DNA of 64,000 bases from Phocoena phocoena (Eukaryota > Chordata > Mammalia > Artiodactyla > Phocoenidae), in assembly GCF_963924675.1 (NCBI RefSeq), contig NC_089234.1, forward strand, positions 57,206,909 through 57,270,908. The letters are read 5' to 3'. Made by a program: the position numbers and the translations under genes. This document shows, piece by piece, positions 11,882-23,116 of this stretch (the stretch's first letter is position 1; each line of letters begins with the position of its first letter). The notes below the pieces were generated by a model, which saw only the letters and a program-made list of their open reading frames with translations, made no database searches and had not been told where the DNA came from.

Positions 11882-11882
<1 letters not shown>
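10131..11882. other. Unique sequence, nothing recognised
   Basis: No repeat or exon recognised. Two overlapping antisense frames of about 110 codons at 11182-11526 face each other, a pattern typical of chance. A T run lies at 11529-11544. Confidence 0.5.

Positions 11883-11929
<47 letters not shown>
11883..11929. repeat. (CA)n microsatellite
   Basis: About 23 uninterrupted CA units. Confidence 0.97.
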
Positions 11930-11930
<1 letters not shown>

Positions 11931-12394
11931 ATTTAGCTCTGAATCCTTGAGTGTCTTGTATTATTCTCTAAATGTTCCACATACTAAGTGCTTTACAAAT
12001 ATTGACTTAATCTCCTTTGTGAACAGTAAGTACCCTTGGGAAAGGACAACGTCAGCCTTCTCAGGACCTCTCACCATAACAGAACCGCGGATGGCAGGAA
12101 AGTTTTGCTTCCAAATCTGACTCAAATGATGGGTAGCAGCTGCCAGGACTGACTTTCTGAACCAAATTCGCAACCGTATCAGAGGATGCGGAGACCAAGT
12201 GCTGGTGTCTGCCTTGGGTGTGGAGTCAGGAAGTCATGATCTATGTGTACTTCCCCGTATTTCTGGAGAAAATGCTGATATGTGTACAGTGGGTTCTCAA
12301 TAATAATAATAAAAACCTAACTTAAAGAATTAAGTCATTTACCAGGCATTAGCAATAAACTACTCAGGAGCTGTGAGTCTATCATCAAACTCTG

Positions 12395-13075
12395 ACTTCA
12401 TTCGCTCACTCACTACATGTGACTGAGCGATCACTGTGCAAAGGGCAGTCCCAGGTGGCGGAGAGACAAGGAGAGCAAGACGTGGCCCTGGCCCTCGAGG
12501 GCCTACCAGCCAGAAGCGACACAGACATGAGTGCACAGTGAACAGCATTAGTAGTAATAATGTAGCAAGCGGTCCCCAAAGAGGACGTCTTTCTAATTAG
12601 GGTAAATAGGAAGTACTTCTTGGGGGTGATGGCACTGATGCGGGTCCTTGAATGATAAGAGAATGTAATGGGCAGGGATGAAAGGAATGAACATTTCAGA
12701 ACAAACAGAATTTCAACTTAGCCCTCAAGGGGTGTACAGTCTGGAAGAAAAGAGGGGGCAAGTCTGAACAGGTAGGAAGTCGTAGGGTATAAACAGTACA
12801 CTGCTGTCAGAGCCCCACCAATGTCCTAGAAAGAAAAGTACGGAATTAATGAGTACGATATGTTCAAGGGAAGGGAAGGTGAAGGCACAAACTCGCTAAG
12901 GTGCCATTATAGAAGTCGAGGGAGGATCTGATGAGAGCCTTGACGAGGGCAGTGGCTACAGAGAGGGAAAGAAGGGGAGGGCTGTGACAACTCTATTGGC
13001 AAAGGATGATGAGTGCTTGGCGACTGGACAGATGCGAGGAATGAGGATGGGTGATGAGCCCAGCCTCCAAAGGTT
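12395..13075 (-). repeat. L2 fragment(s), antisense
   Basis: 'ttcgctcactcactacatgtg...gatcactgtgcaaagggcagtcc', 'gccctggccctcgagggcctaccagc' and, further on, 'agccctcaaggggtgtacagtctggaag' match the reverse complement of L2 3' sequence. They suggest one long copy or two adjacent copies. The purine-rich stretch at 12880-13060 fits upstream L2 antisense but less surely. Confidence 0.6.
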
Positions 13076-14017
13076 AAGGTCATTCATACACGTGGGCACA
13101 TGGCTGAACAAAGAGGGCGACATCTGGTTCCTCTTAGAAATCCTGGCATCTTGACAAAGGCTCTTCTAGATTCCCACCTCTAGATACCACGATGATTCAG
13201 GAGACTCTCTCCTGCAAAGCTGGAGGACCTTGAGTTCCCTAAGCTTTCAGGAAGAGTATTCCTGTTGCCAAGAAAAAGTTATAACACCAATATTTCACTT
13301 GATAGTACCCACACTTCTCTCCCCCTTTCCAAATCTTGGGGGAAGAAGTTAGAAACTCTCTAAAATGCAGAAGAAAAAGGAGGTGAACTGCTACTCTCAG
13401 CACACAGCAACTGAAGGTCAGAAGACTCAATTCCCCAGAAAGTAAACTTCCCTGCAGGTGAATACTGACACCTCCAAAGCCCACCAAGTCACTGAGGCAG
13501 AACATCTCAACTTCTAAATCCAGGTCTCCAAAGGGAGAATAACAACACTGGGGCTTTTCAGGGGCCTATCATTACAATGGCCCGAGGATGAGAGAGGAAG
13601 GACAAGAGGACAGCTCTATTCCACTGTCCATGATCCTTCCAGAGACTTTTCAAATTATACCCCATGGGCTGCCCCCTCCCCTGTCTTCCAGGAGAGCTGT
13701 GTGTGCCCACCATCCTTCCAAGTCCAGAACCTGCCCACTGCTCTGTGAAGCACATTTCTATCCCTTGGGATGCTCTGAGCTTGTTCCTATCCTGTTAAGA
13801 CTTTCACTGAGAAGCCCTTGAGGCTCAAACATTACAAAGTACTGTCTAAGCAATCACTTGATTGCAGTGTGAACAAAAATTGACAAGCCACGTGAGGGAG
13901 GCCCAGCTTCACCGTATTCTCAGGAGAGGTGCCTAACAAAACAATGTCCCACTGATGATAAACCTCTTTTCCAAGTGGGTGGCTGCCTCTGGTATTGCAG
14001 GACACCACACTCCTCCT
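13076..14017. other. Unique sequence, nothing recognised
   Basis: No repeat family or exon recognised. Small open frames on both strands only. Confidence 0.5.
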
Positions 14018-14096
<79 letters not shown>

Positions 14097-14269
14097 TCCC
14101 GTAATCTCTTTTCTTTGTAGAGTGAACAAACATTCCCTCAGTCTTCATGCTAGTACACTGCTAGCATTAAACAAAAAAAAAAAAAGAGAGAGAGAGAATA
14201 TTCTGGTATATTTCCATCAAAATACACACACACACACACACACACATTTTACAAAAAAAAAAAAAAAAA
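14018..14269. repeat. Compound microsatellite cluster (CA)n(CT)n ... (GA)n ... (CA)n A-runs
   Basis: (CA)n at 14018-14045 passes directly into (CT)n at 14045-14091. It is followed by an A run with (GA)n at 14173-14198, (CA)n at 14224-14246 and an A run at 14253-14269. Long frames read through it on both strands are artefacts of dinucleotide periodicity. Confidence 0.97.
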
Positions 14270-15124
14270 CAACCAAAAAACTGGAACCGACATTTATGCA
14301 AGGAAAAACAGGGTTCTTAAAGCCAGTCTTGTACTTGTGTTACTGAAAAACCTATGGCTTTGGCTCAGTTCTGTTAACCATCAGCAATTATCTTCCTGTC
14401 AAAGCTAAAGGTAACAAATTTCCCCATATCCAGCAAGGCTATATCACCAACCGGACACCAACATCATCTGACGGCAAGTAAATCACCACAGCAGCCATGG
14501 GCCCTGACAGACAAATGCTCTGTCTCAGAAAATCCAGGCCTATCACTCAGAAGGGGAAAAAGGTTCTCTCAGCTGGTCTCGCAAAGAAGAGATTAAATGT
14601 CGCAGATTCGGTGAGTACAGTAGAAAGCAAATCCTAAATATGAGAATTATTAATGGACTTTACACCAGTCTTTTTAATCTGTTGCCAACATACGCTCATC
14701 TATTTTACCTTGGTCTGCCTTGTTTCCTGATGGACGTAACAGGCAGGAACAGTGCATTATCCCAGCCTTAATCAGAGCCAACAGCACAAGAACAATGTCT
14801 AGCTACCTATCAAATGGGGACGACTCTAGCAATAGCTGTTCTTTTATAATGAAGACTGTGTAATAAAAGATAGCACTAATATGTCCTGTCCTTATACTTA
14901 ACAATAACATTCATTTCATGATATGCTACATAATGGGGATATCAGTTCCTAACCTGCTTGGGGAAAAAAAATACTGCATTATCACAGGGCAGTTGGAACC
15001 TGGCTGGAATTCCCTGATAATCGATGGGTAGAAGCAGCATTTCCCTGCAAAGGACATAGAATGCTGTTGTCAGACTCTCACAGCCAGTCTATGACTTGAG
15101 AGAAGCCACCTTTAACCCTCACAG
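14270..15124. other. Unique sequence, nothing recognised
   Basis: No repeat, RNA gene or exon recognised. Confidence 0.5.
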
Positions 15125-15330
15125 TCATCAAGCACTAAATGTGGGGCTGGAGTCACTTAATTTTCACAAATCATGAAGGAAATCTTTACACTCCTATTTT
15201 AAAGATGAGAAACCTAAAAACCAAAGAACTTAAGTCCAAGGTCACCAGCTAAAGAGGAGTGGATCTGAGACTCAGAGTCAGGCTCATGAGCACTGAAGGC
15301 CACTTCACTTTCCACTGCACCACAGCAGTC
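15125..15330 (-). repeat. MIR fragment, antisense
   Basis: 'actcctattttaaagatgagaaacctaaaaaccaaagaacttaagtccaaggtcaccagc' is the reverse complement of the MIR core (cattttacagatgaggaaactgag...gttaagtgacttgcccaaggtcac). Confidence 0.75.
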
Positions 15331-15518
15331 AGTGATGGGGTCCGGCCTCCCTCACTGTGCCCTCCAGCCCCATCTGGAACATCACTGTCAGGGTGGCTGC
15401 CTGGTGTAAGGTTTGTCAACTGGGATGGGGAAAGGGACAAGCTCAGAAGCCCACACAGTCCTAGGATCTCCGATCTGAGCTCATTAGCATCACATTGCAG
15501 TCACCTGAGCCAACCACG

Positions 15519-15548
15519 CCCCCACCCCCCCACCCCCACCCCCACCCC
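15519..15548 (-). other. G-quadruplex motif with single-base loops (minus strand)
   Basis: Plus-strand C runs in the pattern C5-A-C7-A-C5-A-C5-A-C4. The minus strand therefore has five G runs of four or more separated by single T loops, one of the most stable quadruplex designs known. It may also form an i-motif on the plus strand. Confidence 0.85.
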
Positions 15549-16914
15549 GCAAGTCAATAACCGCCCAAAGCAAAAGCCTAGGTGGCCTGGGCTGTGTGTC
15601 AAATCCTAAGTGTTAGCTTGAGCCATATGAAACTGCCATTTTGTAGGTCAAAACTGGTTAAACATTGGCAATTTCCACATTGTTCAAACTAGTACAACAC
15701 GAGAATTAAGAACAGAAGAAGATGGGGCAAATTATCCACCTTAGAGGGAGAGGATTTTTACCCCAGAGAAAATGTTCTGCCTTAATTTCATGTCAAAGTT
15801 AAACTGCTGCAGTAAGATGAAGAAAAGTGATGGACAAGGGGAAGAGGGGTCTAGAAAACAGAGTTCTTGGTGTATCTTTGCCCCAAATGGCTGTATGGTT
15901 TCAGGTAACCTGCCTTCTCCTGTCCCCCTCAGTGTCCTCCTCTGTGACATGAAGGTGTTGAACCACAAGTCCTGAAAAGTGTCTCCCAGTTCTGAAATGT
16001 TACCATGCTACTGCTCTGTGGCTGACATCAGATGTCGTCCTGAGAGTGGATGCTTGGCTAAGGAGAGTGACAGCATACGGAAATGAGAAGCCTGCCCACG
16101 GCAGGAGGGAACCCCCACAGAAGATGAAAGGAGCCCAGGAAAAAGAAATTGGAGTTTCAAGACAAAGTCACTAAAGTTATAAAATTGGAAAGGACCAGAC
16201 CTGGAAGCCCAAATACTTAATGGCTCCACCTGCTACTTGTTGAGCACACAAAGCTCAACAAAAAAGGGAGATGGGCAGTCTGAACCATGTTTTTCTCATC
16301 AGACTCCTCTAAGAGGTTCAGAGACCTTTAACATACAAATCCGCTGCCAGCAGCCGAATGAATCTGGCCTTATCCTTCTCAGGATTTATGGCTGATGCAC
16401 CAGTTCCTTGTCTGGTCCTAAATCTGCCATTTTTGAGGGAAGTATCCCAAGGCCCCAGGTGCAGCCACATGTTCCATGTCTGTCTGCACAGGGGCGCAAT
16501 GACATTTGGTGACAGGAGAGAGGTCAGAACAAAGTTCTCCAGCGTGACAGTGCTTTGGATTAGAACATCAAACAGCTCACATGGGCCTGGGGATGAATTG
16601 GCAACCTTAAGGATAAGGAAGATCTGAGGAGAGCTGGATTCGGCCCATCAGTCTATCTGTCCTCTCTGTGCCAAAAACACTTAGTGGGCCAAGTGGAACA
16701 GGAGAAAGCAGGCCCGTCATCACCTGCCACGGTGCTCCTTTCTCCAGCTGGCTCTACTGCTTCCCCGTATTCTGCAAGAGTTACTCTCCAATATCTCCCA
16801 TGATACTCTACCTAGTGTCACAGCATCTGAAAATTTGTCTATTCTAGCAGGTAGAGAAAGGGACATGAACCTGGACAAACATAAAGCACTTTGCTGAGAA
16901 TCAGAAATATTAAT
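15549..16914. other. Unique sequence with one weak MIR-like patch
   Basis: Mostly unrecognised. At 15895-15965 'ggtttcaggtaacctgccttctcctgtccccctcagtgtcctcctctgtgacatgaag' weakly resembles the MIR core in sense orientation. No exon is supported. Confidence 0.45.
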
Positions 16915-17049
16915 TCTAGTTCAAAATCTGCAAACTGTGGGCCAACAAGCCATATCTGACCGATAGGCAGGATTGGGTTTTTTTGCTCCATACAAGGTAT
17001 TTAAATAGTGATACAGCTGCATACAATGAATAATCAAGAGGTTTCAGAC
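16915..17049. repeat. Probable old repeat flanking the young LINE-1, class unresolved
   Basis: 'tctgcaaactgtgggccaacaagccatatctgacc' is reminiscent of an old mammalian DNA-transposon end. The sequence resumes on the far side of the LINE-1 at 22511. Confidence 0.35.
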
Positions 17050-17066
17050 AAAAATCCATACTTCTG

Positions 17067-19163
17067 AAGGAGCTTCAAGATGGCGGAAGAGTAAAACGCG
17101 GAAATCACCTTCCTCCCCACAAATACATCAGAAATACAGCTACATGTGGAACAACTCCTACAGAACACCTACTGAACGCTGGCAGAAGACCTCAGACCTC
17201 CCAAAAGGCAAGAAACTCCCCACGTACCTGGGTAGGGTCAAAGAAAAAAAAAAAAACAGAGACAAAGAATAGGGACGGGACCTGCACCTCTGGGACAGAG
17301 CTGTGAAGGAGGAAACGTTTCCACACACTAGGAAGCCCCTTCGCGGGCGGAGATTGCGAGTGGCGGAGGGGGAAGCTTCGAAGCCCCGGCGGAGGGCACA
17401 GCAACAGGGGTGCGGAGGGCAAAGCGGAGAGATTCTCGCACGGAGGATCAAGGACGACCAGCACTCACCAGCCCGAGAGGCTTGTCTACTCACCGGCCGA
17501 GGCGGGCAGGGCTGGGAGTTGAGGCTCGGGCTTCGGTCGGAGCGCGGGGAAAGGACTGGGGTTGGCGGCATGAACACAGCGTGAAGGGGGCTAGTGCGCC
17601 ACAGCTAGCCGGGAGGGAGTCCGGGAAAACGTCTGGACCTGCCGAAGAGGCAAGAGACTTTTTCTTGCCTCTGTTTCCTGGTGCGCGAGGAGGGGACATT
17701 CAGAGCGCCGCCGGAAGGAGCTCCAGAGACGGGTGCGAGCCGCGGCTAAAAGCGCGGACCCCAGAGACGGGCATGAGATGCTAAGGCTGCTGCTGCCGCC
17801 ACCAAGAAGCCTATGTGTGAGCACAGGTCACTATCCACACCCCTCTTCTGGGGAGCCTGTGCAGGCCGCCACTGCCAGGGTCCCGGAATCCAGGGCCAAC
17901 TTGGGAGAACGGGAGAACGCACGGCGCGCCTCAGGCTGGTGCGACATCACGCTGGCCTCTGCCGCCGCAGGCTTGCCCCGCCCTCCGTGCCCCTCCCTCC
18001 CCCGCCCCGGCCTGAGTGAGCCACAGCCCCCAGTCAGCTGCTCTTTTAACCCCGTCCTGTCTGGGCGAAGAACAGACGCCCTCAGGCGACCTACATGCAG
18101 AGGCGGGGCCAAATCCAAAGCTGAACCCCGGGAGCTGTGCGAACAAAGAATAGAAAGGGAAATCCCTCCCAGCAGCCTCAGGAGCAGCGGATTAAATCTC
18201 CACCATCAAATTGATATACCCTTCACCTGTGAAATACCTGAAAAGCCAACAAATCATCCCAAATTGAGGTGGGAGACTTTTGGAAGCAACGATATATATT
18301 TTTTTTTCCCCTTTTTCTCTTTTTGTTTTTTTTATTCAAATATAAAGTCACAAAAATTATAATCAACCTCATCAGTTCACTCAGCCCCAAGTAATTAATT
18401 TTTTTCTTCATCTTGATCTTTTGTTGATCTTGGTCTTTTTCTTTTTGTGTGTATGTGTATGCTTCTGTGTGTGATTTTGTCTGTATAGTTTTGCTTTTTA
18501 CCATTTGTCCTAGGGTTGTGTCTGTCCATTTTTTTTATATTACTTAAAACGTTTTTTCTTAATAATTACTTTATATTTTTTACTTTAATAATTTATTTTA
18601 TTTTATCTTACTTTATTTTACCTTCTACCTTCTTTCCTTCTTTTTTTTCTCCCTTTTATTCTGAGCCATGTGGAGGACAGGCTCTTGATGCTCCAGCCAG
18701 GTGTCAGGGCTGTGCCACTGAGCTGGGAGAGCCAAGTTCAGGAAACTGGTCCGCCAGAGACCTCCCAGCTCCACGTAATATCAAACGGTGAAAATCTCCC
18801 AGAGATCTCCATCTCAACACCAAGATCCAGCTCCACGCATTGTCCAGCAAGATACAGTGCAGGACATCCTATGCCAAACAGCTAGCAAGACAGGAACACA
18901 ACCCCACCCATTAGCACAGAGGCTGCCTAAAATCATAATAAGGCCACAGACACCCCAAAACACACCACCAGACATGGACCTGCCCACCAGAAAGACAAGA
19001 TCCAGCCTCATCCACCAGAACACAGGCACTAGTCCCCTCCACCAGGAAGCCTACACAACCCACTGAACCAACCTTAGCCACTGAGGACAGACACCAAAAA
19101 CAACGGAAACTACGAACCTGCAGCCTGCCAAAAGGAGACCCCAAACACAGTAAGTTAAGCAAA
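17067..19163 (+). promoter_or_regulatory. LINE-1 5' UTR with internal promoter
   Basis: Ten bases into the element, CAAGATGGCGG at 17076-17086 is a YY1 site in the position where LINE-1 promoters use it to set the start site. CpG-rich sequence covers roughly 17330-18140, the only clear CpG-dense block in the window. A T-rich segment follows at 18296-18660, then a CA-rich leader up to ORF1. A 209-codon frame (17733-18362) crosses this UTR but matches no LINE-1 protein. Confidence 0.88.
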
Positions 19164-20032
19164 ATGAGAAGACAGAGAAACACACGGCAGATGAAGGAGC
19201 AAGGTAAAAACCCACCAGACCTAATGAATGAAGAGGAAATAGGTAGTCTACCTGAAAAAGAATACAGAATAATGATGGTAAAGATGATCCAAAATCTTGG
19301 AAATAGAATGGAGAAATTACAAGAAACGTTTAACAAGGACCTAGAAGAACTAAAGAGCAAACAAACAATGATGAAAAAACAATAAATGAAATTAAAAATT
19401 CTCTAGAAGGAATCAATAGCAGAATAACTGAGGCAGAAGAACGGATAAGTGACCTGGAAGATAAAATAGTGGAAATAACTACTGCAGAGCAGAATAAAGA
19501 AAAAAGAATGAAAAGAATTGAGGACAGTCTCAGAGACGTCTGGGACAACATTAAATGCACCAACATTCGAATTACAGGGGTCCCAGAAGAAGAAGAGAAA
19601 AAGAAAAGGACTGAAAAAATATTTGAAGAGATTATAGTTGAAAACTTCCCTAATATGGGAAAGGAAACAGTTAATCAAGTCCAGGAAGCACAGAGAGTCG
19701 CATACAGGATAAATCCAAGGAGAAACACGCCAAGACACATATTAATCAAACTATCAAAAATTAAATACAAACAAAAAATATTAAAAGCAGCAAGGGAAAA
19801 ACAACAAATAACATACAAGGGAATCCCCATACAGTTAACAGCTGATCTTTCAGCAGAAACTCTGCAAGCCAGAAGGGAATGGCAAGACATCTTTAAAGTG
19901 ATGAAAGAGAAAAACCTACAACCCGGATTACTCTACCCAGCAAGGATCTCATTCAGATTCCATGGAGAAATTAAAACTTTTACAGACAAACAAAAGCTAA
20001 GAGAATTCAGCACCACCAAACCAGCTTTATAA
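19164..20032 (+). pseudogene. LINE-1 ORF1 (RNA-binding chaperone), one frameshift
   Basis: ORF1p is the trimeric RNA-binding protein of the LINE-1 particle. The start ATG at 19164 opens 73 codons, with a lysine/glutamate-rich coiled coil including LPEKEYRI, that end at TAA 19383-19385. The rest is open in another frame to 20032. It carries more coiled coil (about 19390-19560), the RRM with 'NIRITGVPEEE' and 'GKETVNQVQEAQRV', and the C-terminal domain with 'ILKAAREKQQITYKG' and 'SAETLQARREWQDI'. The break lies in the run 'atgatgaaaaaacaataaatg', where one base appears lost. Apart from that single shift the gene is nearly complete. It is non-functional as read. Confidence 0.9.
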
Positions 20033-20114
20033 CAAATGCTAAAGGAACTACTCTAGGCAGAAAACACAAGAGAAGGAAAAGACCTACAATAATAAACCCA
20101 GAACAATTAAAAAA

Positions 20115-22123
20115 GTGGTAATAGGAACATACATATCGATAATTATCTTAAATGTAAATGGATTAAATGCTCCAACCAAAAGACACAGACTGGCTGAATG
20201 GATACAAAAACAAGACCTGTATATACGGTGTCTACAAGAGACCCACTTGAGACCTAGGGACACATACAGACTGAAAGTGAGGGGATGGAAAAAGATATTC
20301 CATGCAGATGGAAATCAAAAGAAACCTGAAGTAGCAATTCTCATATCAGACACAATAGACTTTAAAACAAAGACTATTACAAGAGGCAAAGAAGGACACT
20401 ACATAATGATCAAGGGATCAATCCAAGAAGAAGACATAACAACTGTAAATATTTACGCACCCAACACAGAGGCACGTCAATACATAAGGCAAATGCTAAC
20501 AGCCATAAAAGGGGAAATCAACAGTAACACAATCATAGTAGGGGACTTTAACACCTCACTTACACCAATGGACAGATCATCCAAAATGAAAATAAATAAG
20601 GAAACACAAGCTTTAAATGATACATTAAACAAGATGGACTTAATTGATATTTGTAGGACATTCCATCCAAAAACAACAGAATACACATTCTTCTCAAGTG
20701 CTCATGGAACATTCTCCAGGATAGATCATATCTTGGGTCATAAATCAAGCCTTGGTATATTTAAGAAAATTGAAATCGTATCAAGTATCTTTTCCGACCA
20801 CAATGCTATGAGACTAGATATCAATTACAGGAAAAAATCTGTAAGAAATACAAACACATGGAGGCTAAACAACACAATACTTAATAACCAAGAGATCACT
20901 GAAGAAATCAAAAAATACCTAGAAACAAATGACAATGAAAACACAACAACCCAAAACCTATGGGATGCAGTAAAAGCAGTTCTAAGAGGGAAGTTTATAG
21001 CTATACAAGCATACCTCAAGAAACAAGAAACATCTCAAACAACCTAACCCTACACCTAAAGCAATTAGAGAAAGAAGAACAAAAGAACCCCAAAATTAGC
21101 AGAAGGAAAGAAATCATAACGATCAGGTCAGAAATAAATGGAAGAGAAATGAAGGAAACGATAGCAAAGATCAATAAAACTAAAAGCTGGTTCTCTGAGA
21201 AGGTAAACAAAATTGATAAACCATTAGCCAGACTCATCAAGAAAAAAAGGGAGAAGACTCAAATCAATAGAATTAGAAATGAAAAAGGAGAAGTAACAAC
21301 TGACGTGGCAGAAATACAAAAGATCATGAGAGATTACTACAAGAAACAATATGCCAATAAAATGGACAACCTGGAAGAAATAGACAAATTCTTAGAAATG
21401 CAAACCTTCCGAGACTGAACCAGAAAGAAATAGAAAATATGAACAGACCAATCACAAGCACTGAAATTGAAACTGTGATTAAAAATCTTCCAACAAACAA
21501 AAGCCCAGGACCAGAGGGCTTCACAGGCGAATTCTATCAAACATTTAGAGAAGAGCTAACACCTATCCTTCTCAAACTCTTCCAAAATATAGCAGAGGGA
21601 GGAACACTCCCAAACTCATTCTACAAGGCCACCATCACCGTGATAGCAAAACCAGACAAAGATGTCACAAAGAAAGAAAACTACAGGCCAATATCACTGA
21701 CGAACGTAGATGCAAAAATCGTCAACAAAATACTAGCAAACAGAATCCAACAGCACATTAAAAGGATCATAAAACTTGATGAAGTGGGGTTTATCCCAGG
21801 AATGCAAGGATTCTTCAATATACGCAAATGAATCGACGTGATACACCGCATTAACAAATTGAAGGAGAACAACCGTATGATCATCTCAATAGATGCAGAG
21901 AAAGCTTTCGACAAAATTCAACACCCATTTATGATAAAAACCCTTCTTTATGATAAAGAAGATGTGGCACATACATACAATGGAATATTGCTCAGCCATA
22001 AAAAGGAACGAAACTGAGTTATTTGTAGTGAGGTGGATGGACCTAGAGTCTGTCATACAGAATGAAGTCAGAAAGAGAAAAACACATACCATATTCTAAC
22101 ACATATATATGGAATCTAAAGAA
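20115..22123 (+). pseudogene. LINE-1 ORF2 (endonuclease-reverse transcriptase), broken and internally deleted
   Basis: ORF2p cuts the target and copies LINE-1 RNA. The expected start ATG reads GTG at 20115. The apurinic-type endonuclease domain is nearly whole: 'LNVNGLNAP', 'LQETHL', 'NIYAPN', 'GDFNT', the 'RIDHILG' aspartate-histidine pair and 'SDHNAM' are all visible. The frame shifts near 21040, where about four bases appear lost after 'catctc', and again near 21410-21430. The reverse transcriptase fingers follow ('[14 protein letters not shown]', 'NYRPISLTN', 'GFIPGMQ'), with a stop TGA at 21829-21831, then motif A 'DAEKAFD'. The FADD motif, thumb and most of the C-terminal part are deleted near 21940-21955. 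The ORF2 tail resumes in a different frame at 21959 and ends near 22100. Confidence 0.92.
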
Positions 22124-22493
22124 AAAGAAAAAGAAAATGATCAGAAGGACCCAGGGGCAAGACGGGAATAAAGATGCAGACTGACTATAGAAAGGACTTG
22201 AGGATACAGGGAGGGGACGGGTAAGCTGGGACAAAGTGAGACAGTGACATGGACATATATACACTACCAAACGTAAAATAGATAGCTAGTGGGAAGCAGC
22301 CGCATAGCACAGGCAGATCAGCTCGGTGCTTTCTGACCACCTAGAGGGGTGGGTTAGGGAGGGTGGGAGGGAGGGAGATGCAAGAGGGAAGAGATATGGG
22401 GACATATGTGTATGTATAACTGATTCACTTTGTTATAAAGCAGAAACTAACACGCCATTGTAAAGCAATTATACTCCAATAAAGACGTTAAAA
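22124..22493 (+). terminator. LINE-1 3' UTR and polyadenylation signal
   Basis: Includes the G-rich tract 'gaggggtgggttagggagggtgggagggagggag' (about 22343-22377) typical of LINE-1 3' UTRs. It ends with AATAAA at 22478-22483, eight bases before the A tail begins. Confidence 0.88.
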
Positions 22494-22539
22494 AAAAATC
22501 TGTACTTCTGGCTTCTCTTACACACTGAGAGTATCTGCA

Positions 22540-23051
22540 GTTCAACTTCTAGTAATGGCAAAATAGCTTACATTGGACTAATCTTCTCATAAATAATATT
22601 GATGAATTTTGGAGAAAATAGTTTTTTACAACTACTATGTAAAGGCATTGGAAAGCAATCAAAAGCAGGCAGAAAATGAATAGAAGTTGCTTCCTAACAG
22701 AAGTGGACAAGGCAGAGTGGCTAAAATACAAGCAGAAAGTCACAATCCTATTGACTGGAAGAGTCCCTGGATGGATGCTGCCACTGACAGAACAGTTGGA
22801 AAGTAAAGGGAGAGATCCCAGAAAGTAAAGAACAACAAAGGGTGAAATTCTAAAATATGCATGAAAAAAAAATCCTTGAGTGACCCCAAACCACATATTT
22901 TCTGGGAATATTACAAGAAGCTTAGTGAAAATTAACAACTGGAAGTCTGAAAGAACTGAACAGAGATCTCAGCTGCCTTCTTATCATAGAGGTGACATGA
23001 CATGTAATTTGAATCCAGACAAATTACCTGCTGCTAGAACCAAAACTCAAC

Positions 23052-23116
<65 letters not shown>

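Larger units (their letters stand above)
17050..22510 (+). mobile_element. Young LINE-1, full 5' end, internally deleted
   Basis: LINE-1 in sense orientation with body about 17067-22493. It is bounded by AAAAATCCATACTTCTG at 17050-17066 and AAAAATCTGTACTTCTG at 22494-22510, a 17-bp target duplication with two differences. The complete 5' UTR, ORF1, the first half of ORF2, and the 3' UTR with AATAAA (22478-22483) and a short A tail are present. A block running from the middle of the reverse transcriptase to near the end of ORF2 is missing at about 21940-21955. The frames are broken, so the copy cannot move itself. The style matches cetacean LINE-1. The two changes in the duplication suggest it is young but not new. 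Confidence 0.94.

Noticed and set aside
11883..11929. CRISPR-like or other spaced repeat array
   Set aside because: Only simple dinucleotide repeats without spacers. The DNA is mammalian.
13975..14346. 123-codon frame
   Set aside because: Made of threonine-histidine and serine-leucine repeats encoded by dinucleotide microsatellites.
17330..18140. CpG island marking a host gene promoter
   Set aside because: The CpG block coincides with the LINE-1 5' UTR and lies between that element's ends.
17733..18362. 209-codon open frame, the second longest in the window
   Set aside because: It lies wholly in the LINE-1 5' UTR, follows the CpG-rich composition and matches neither LINE-1 protein.
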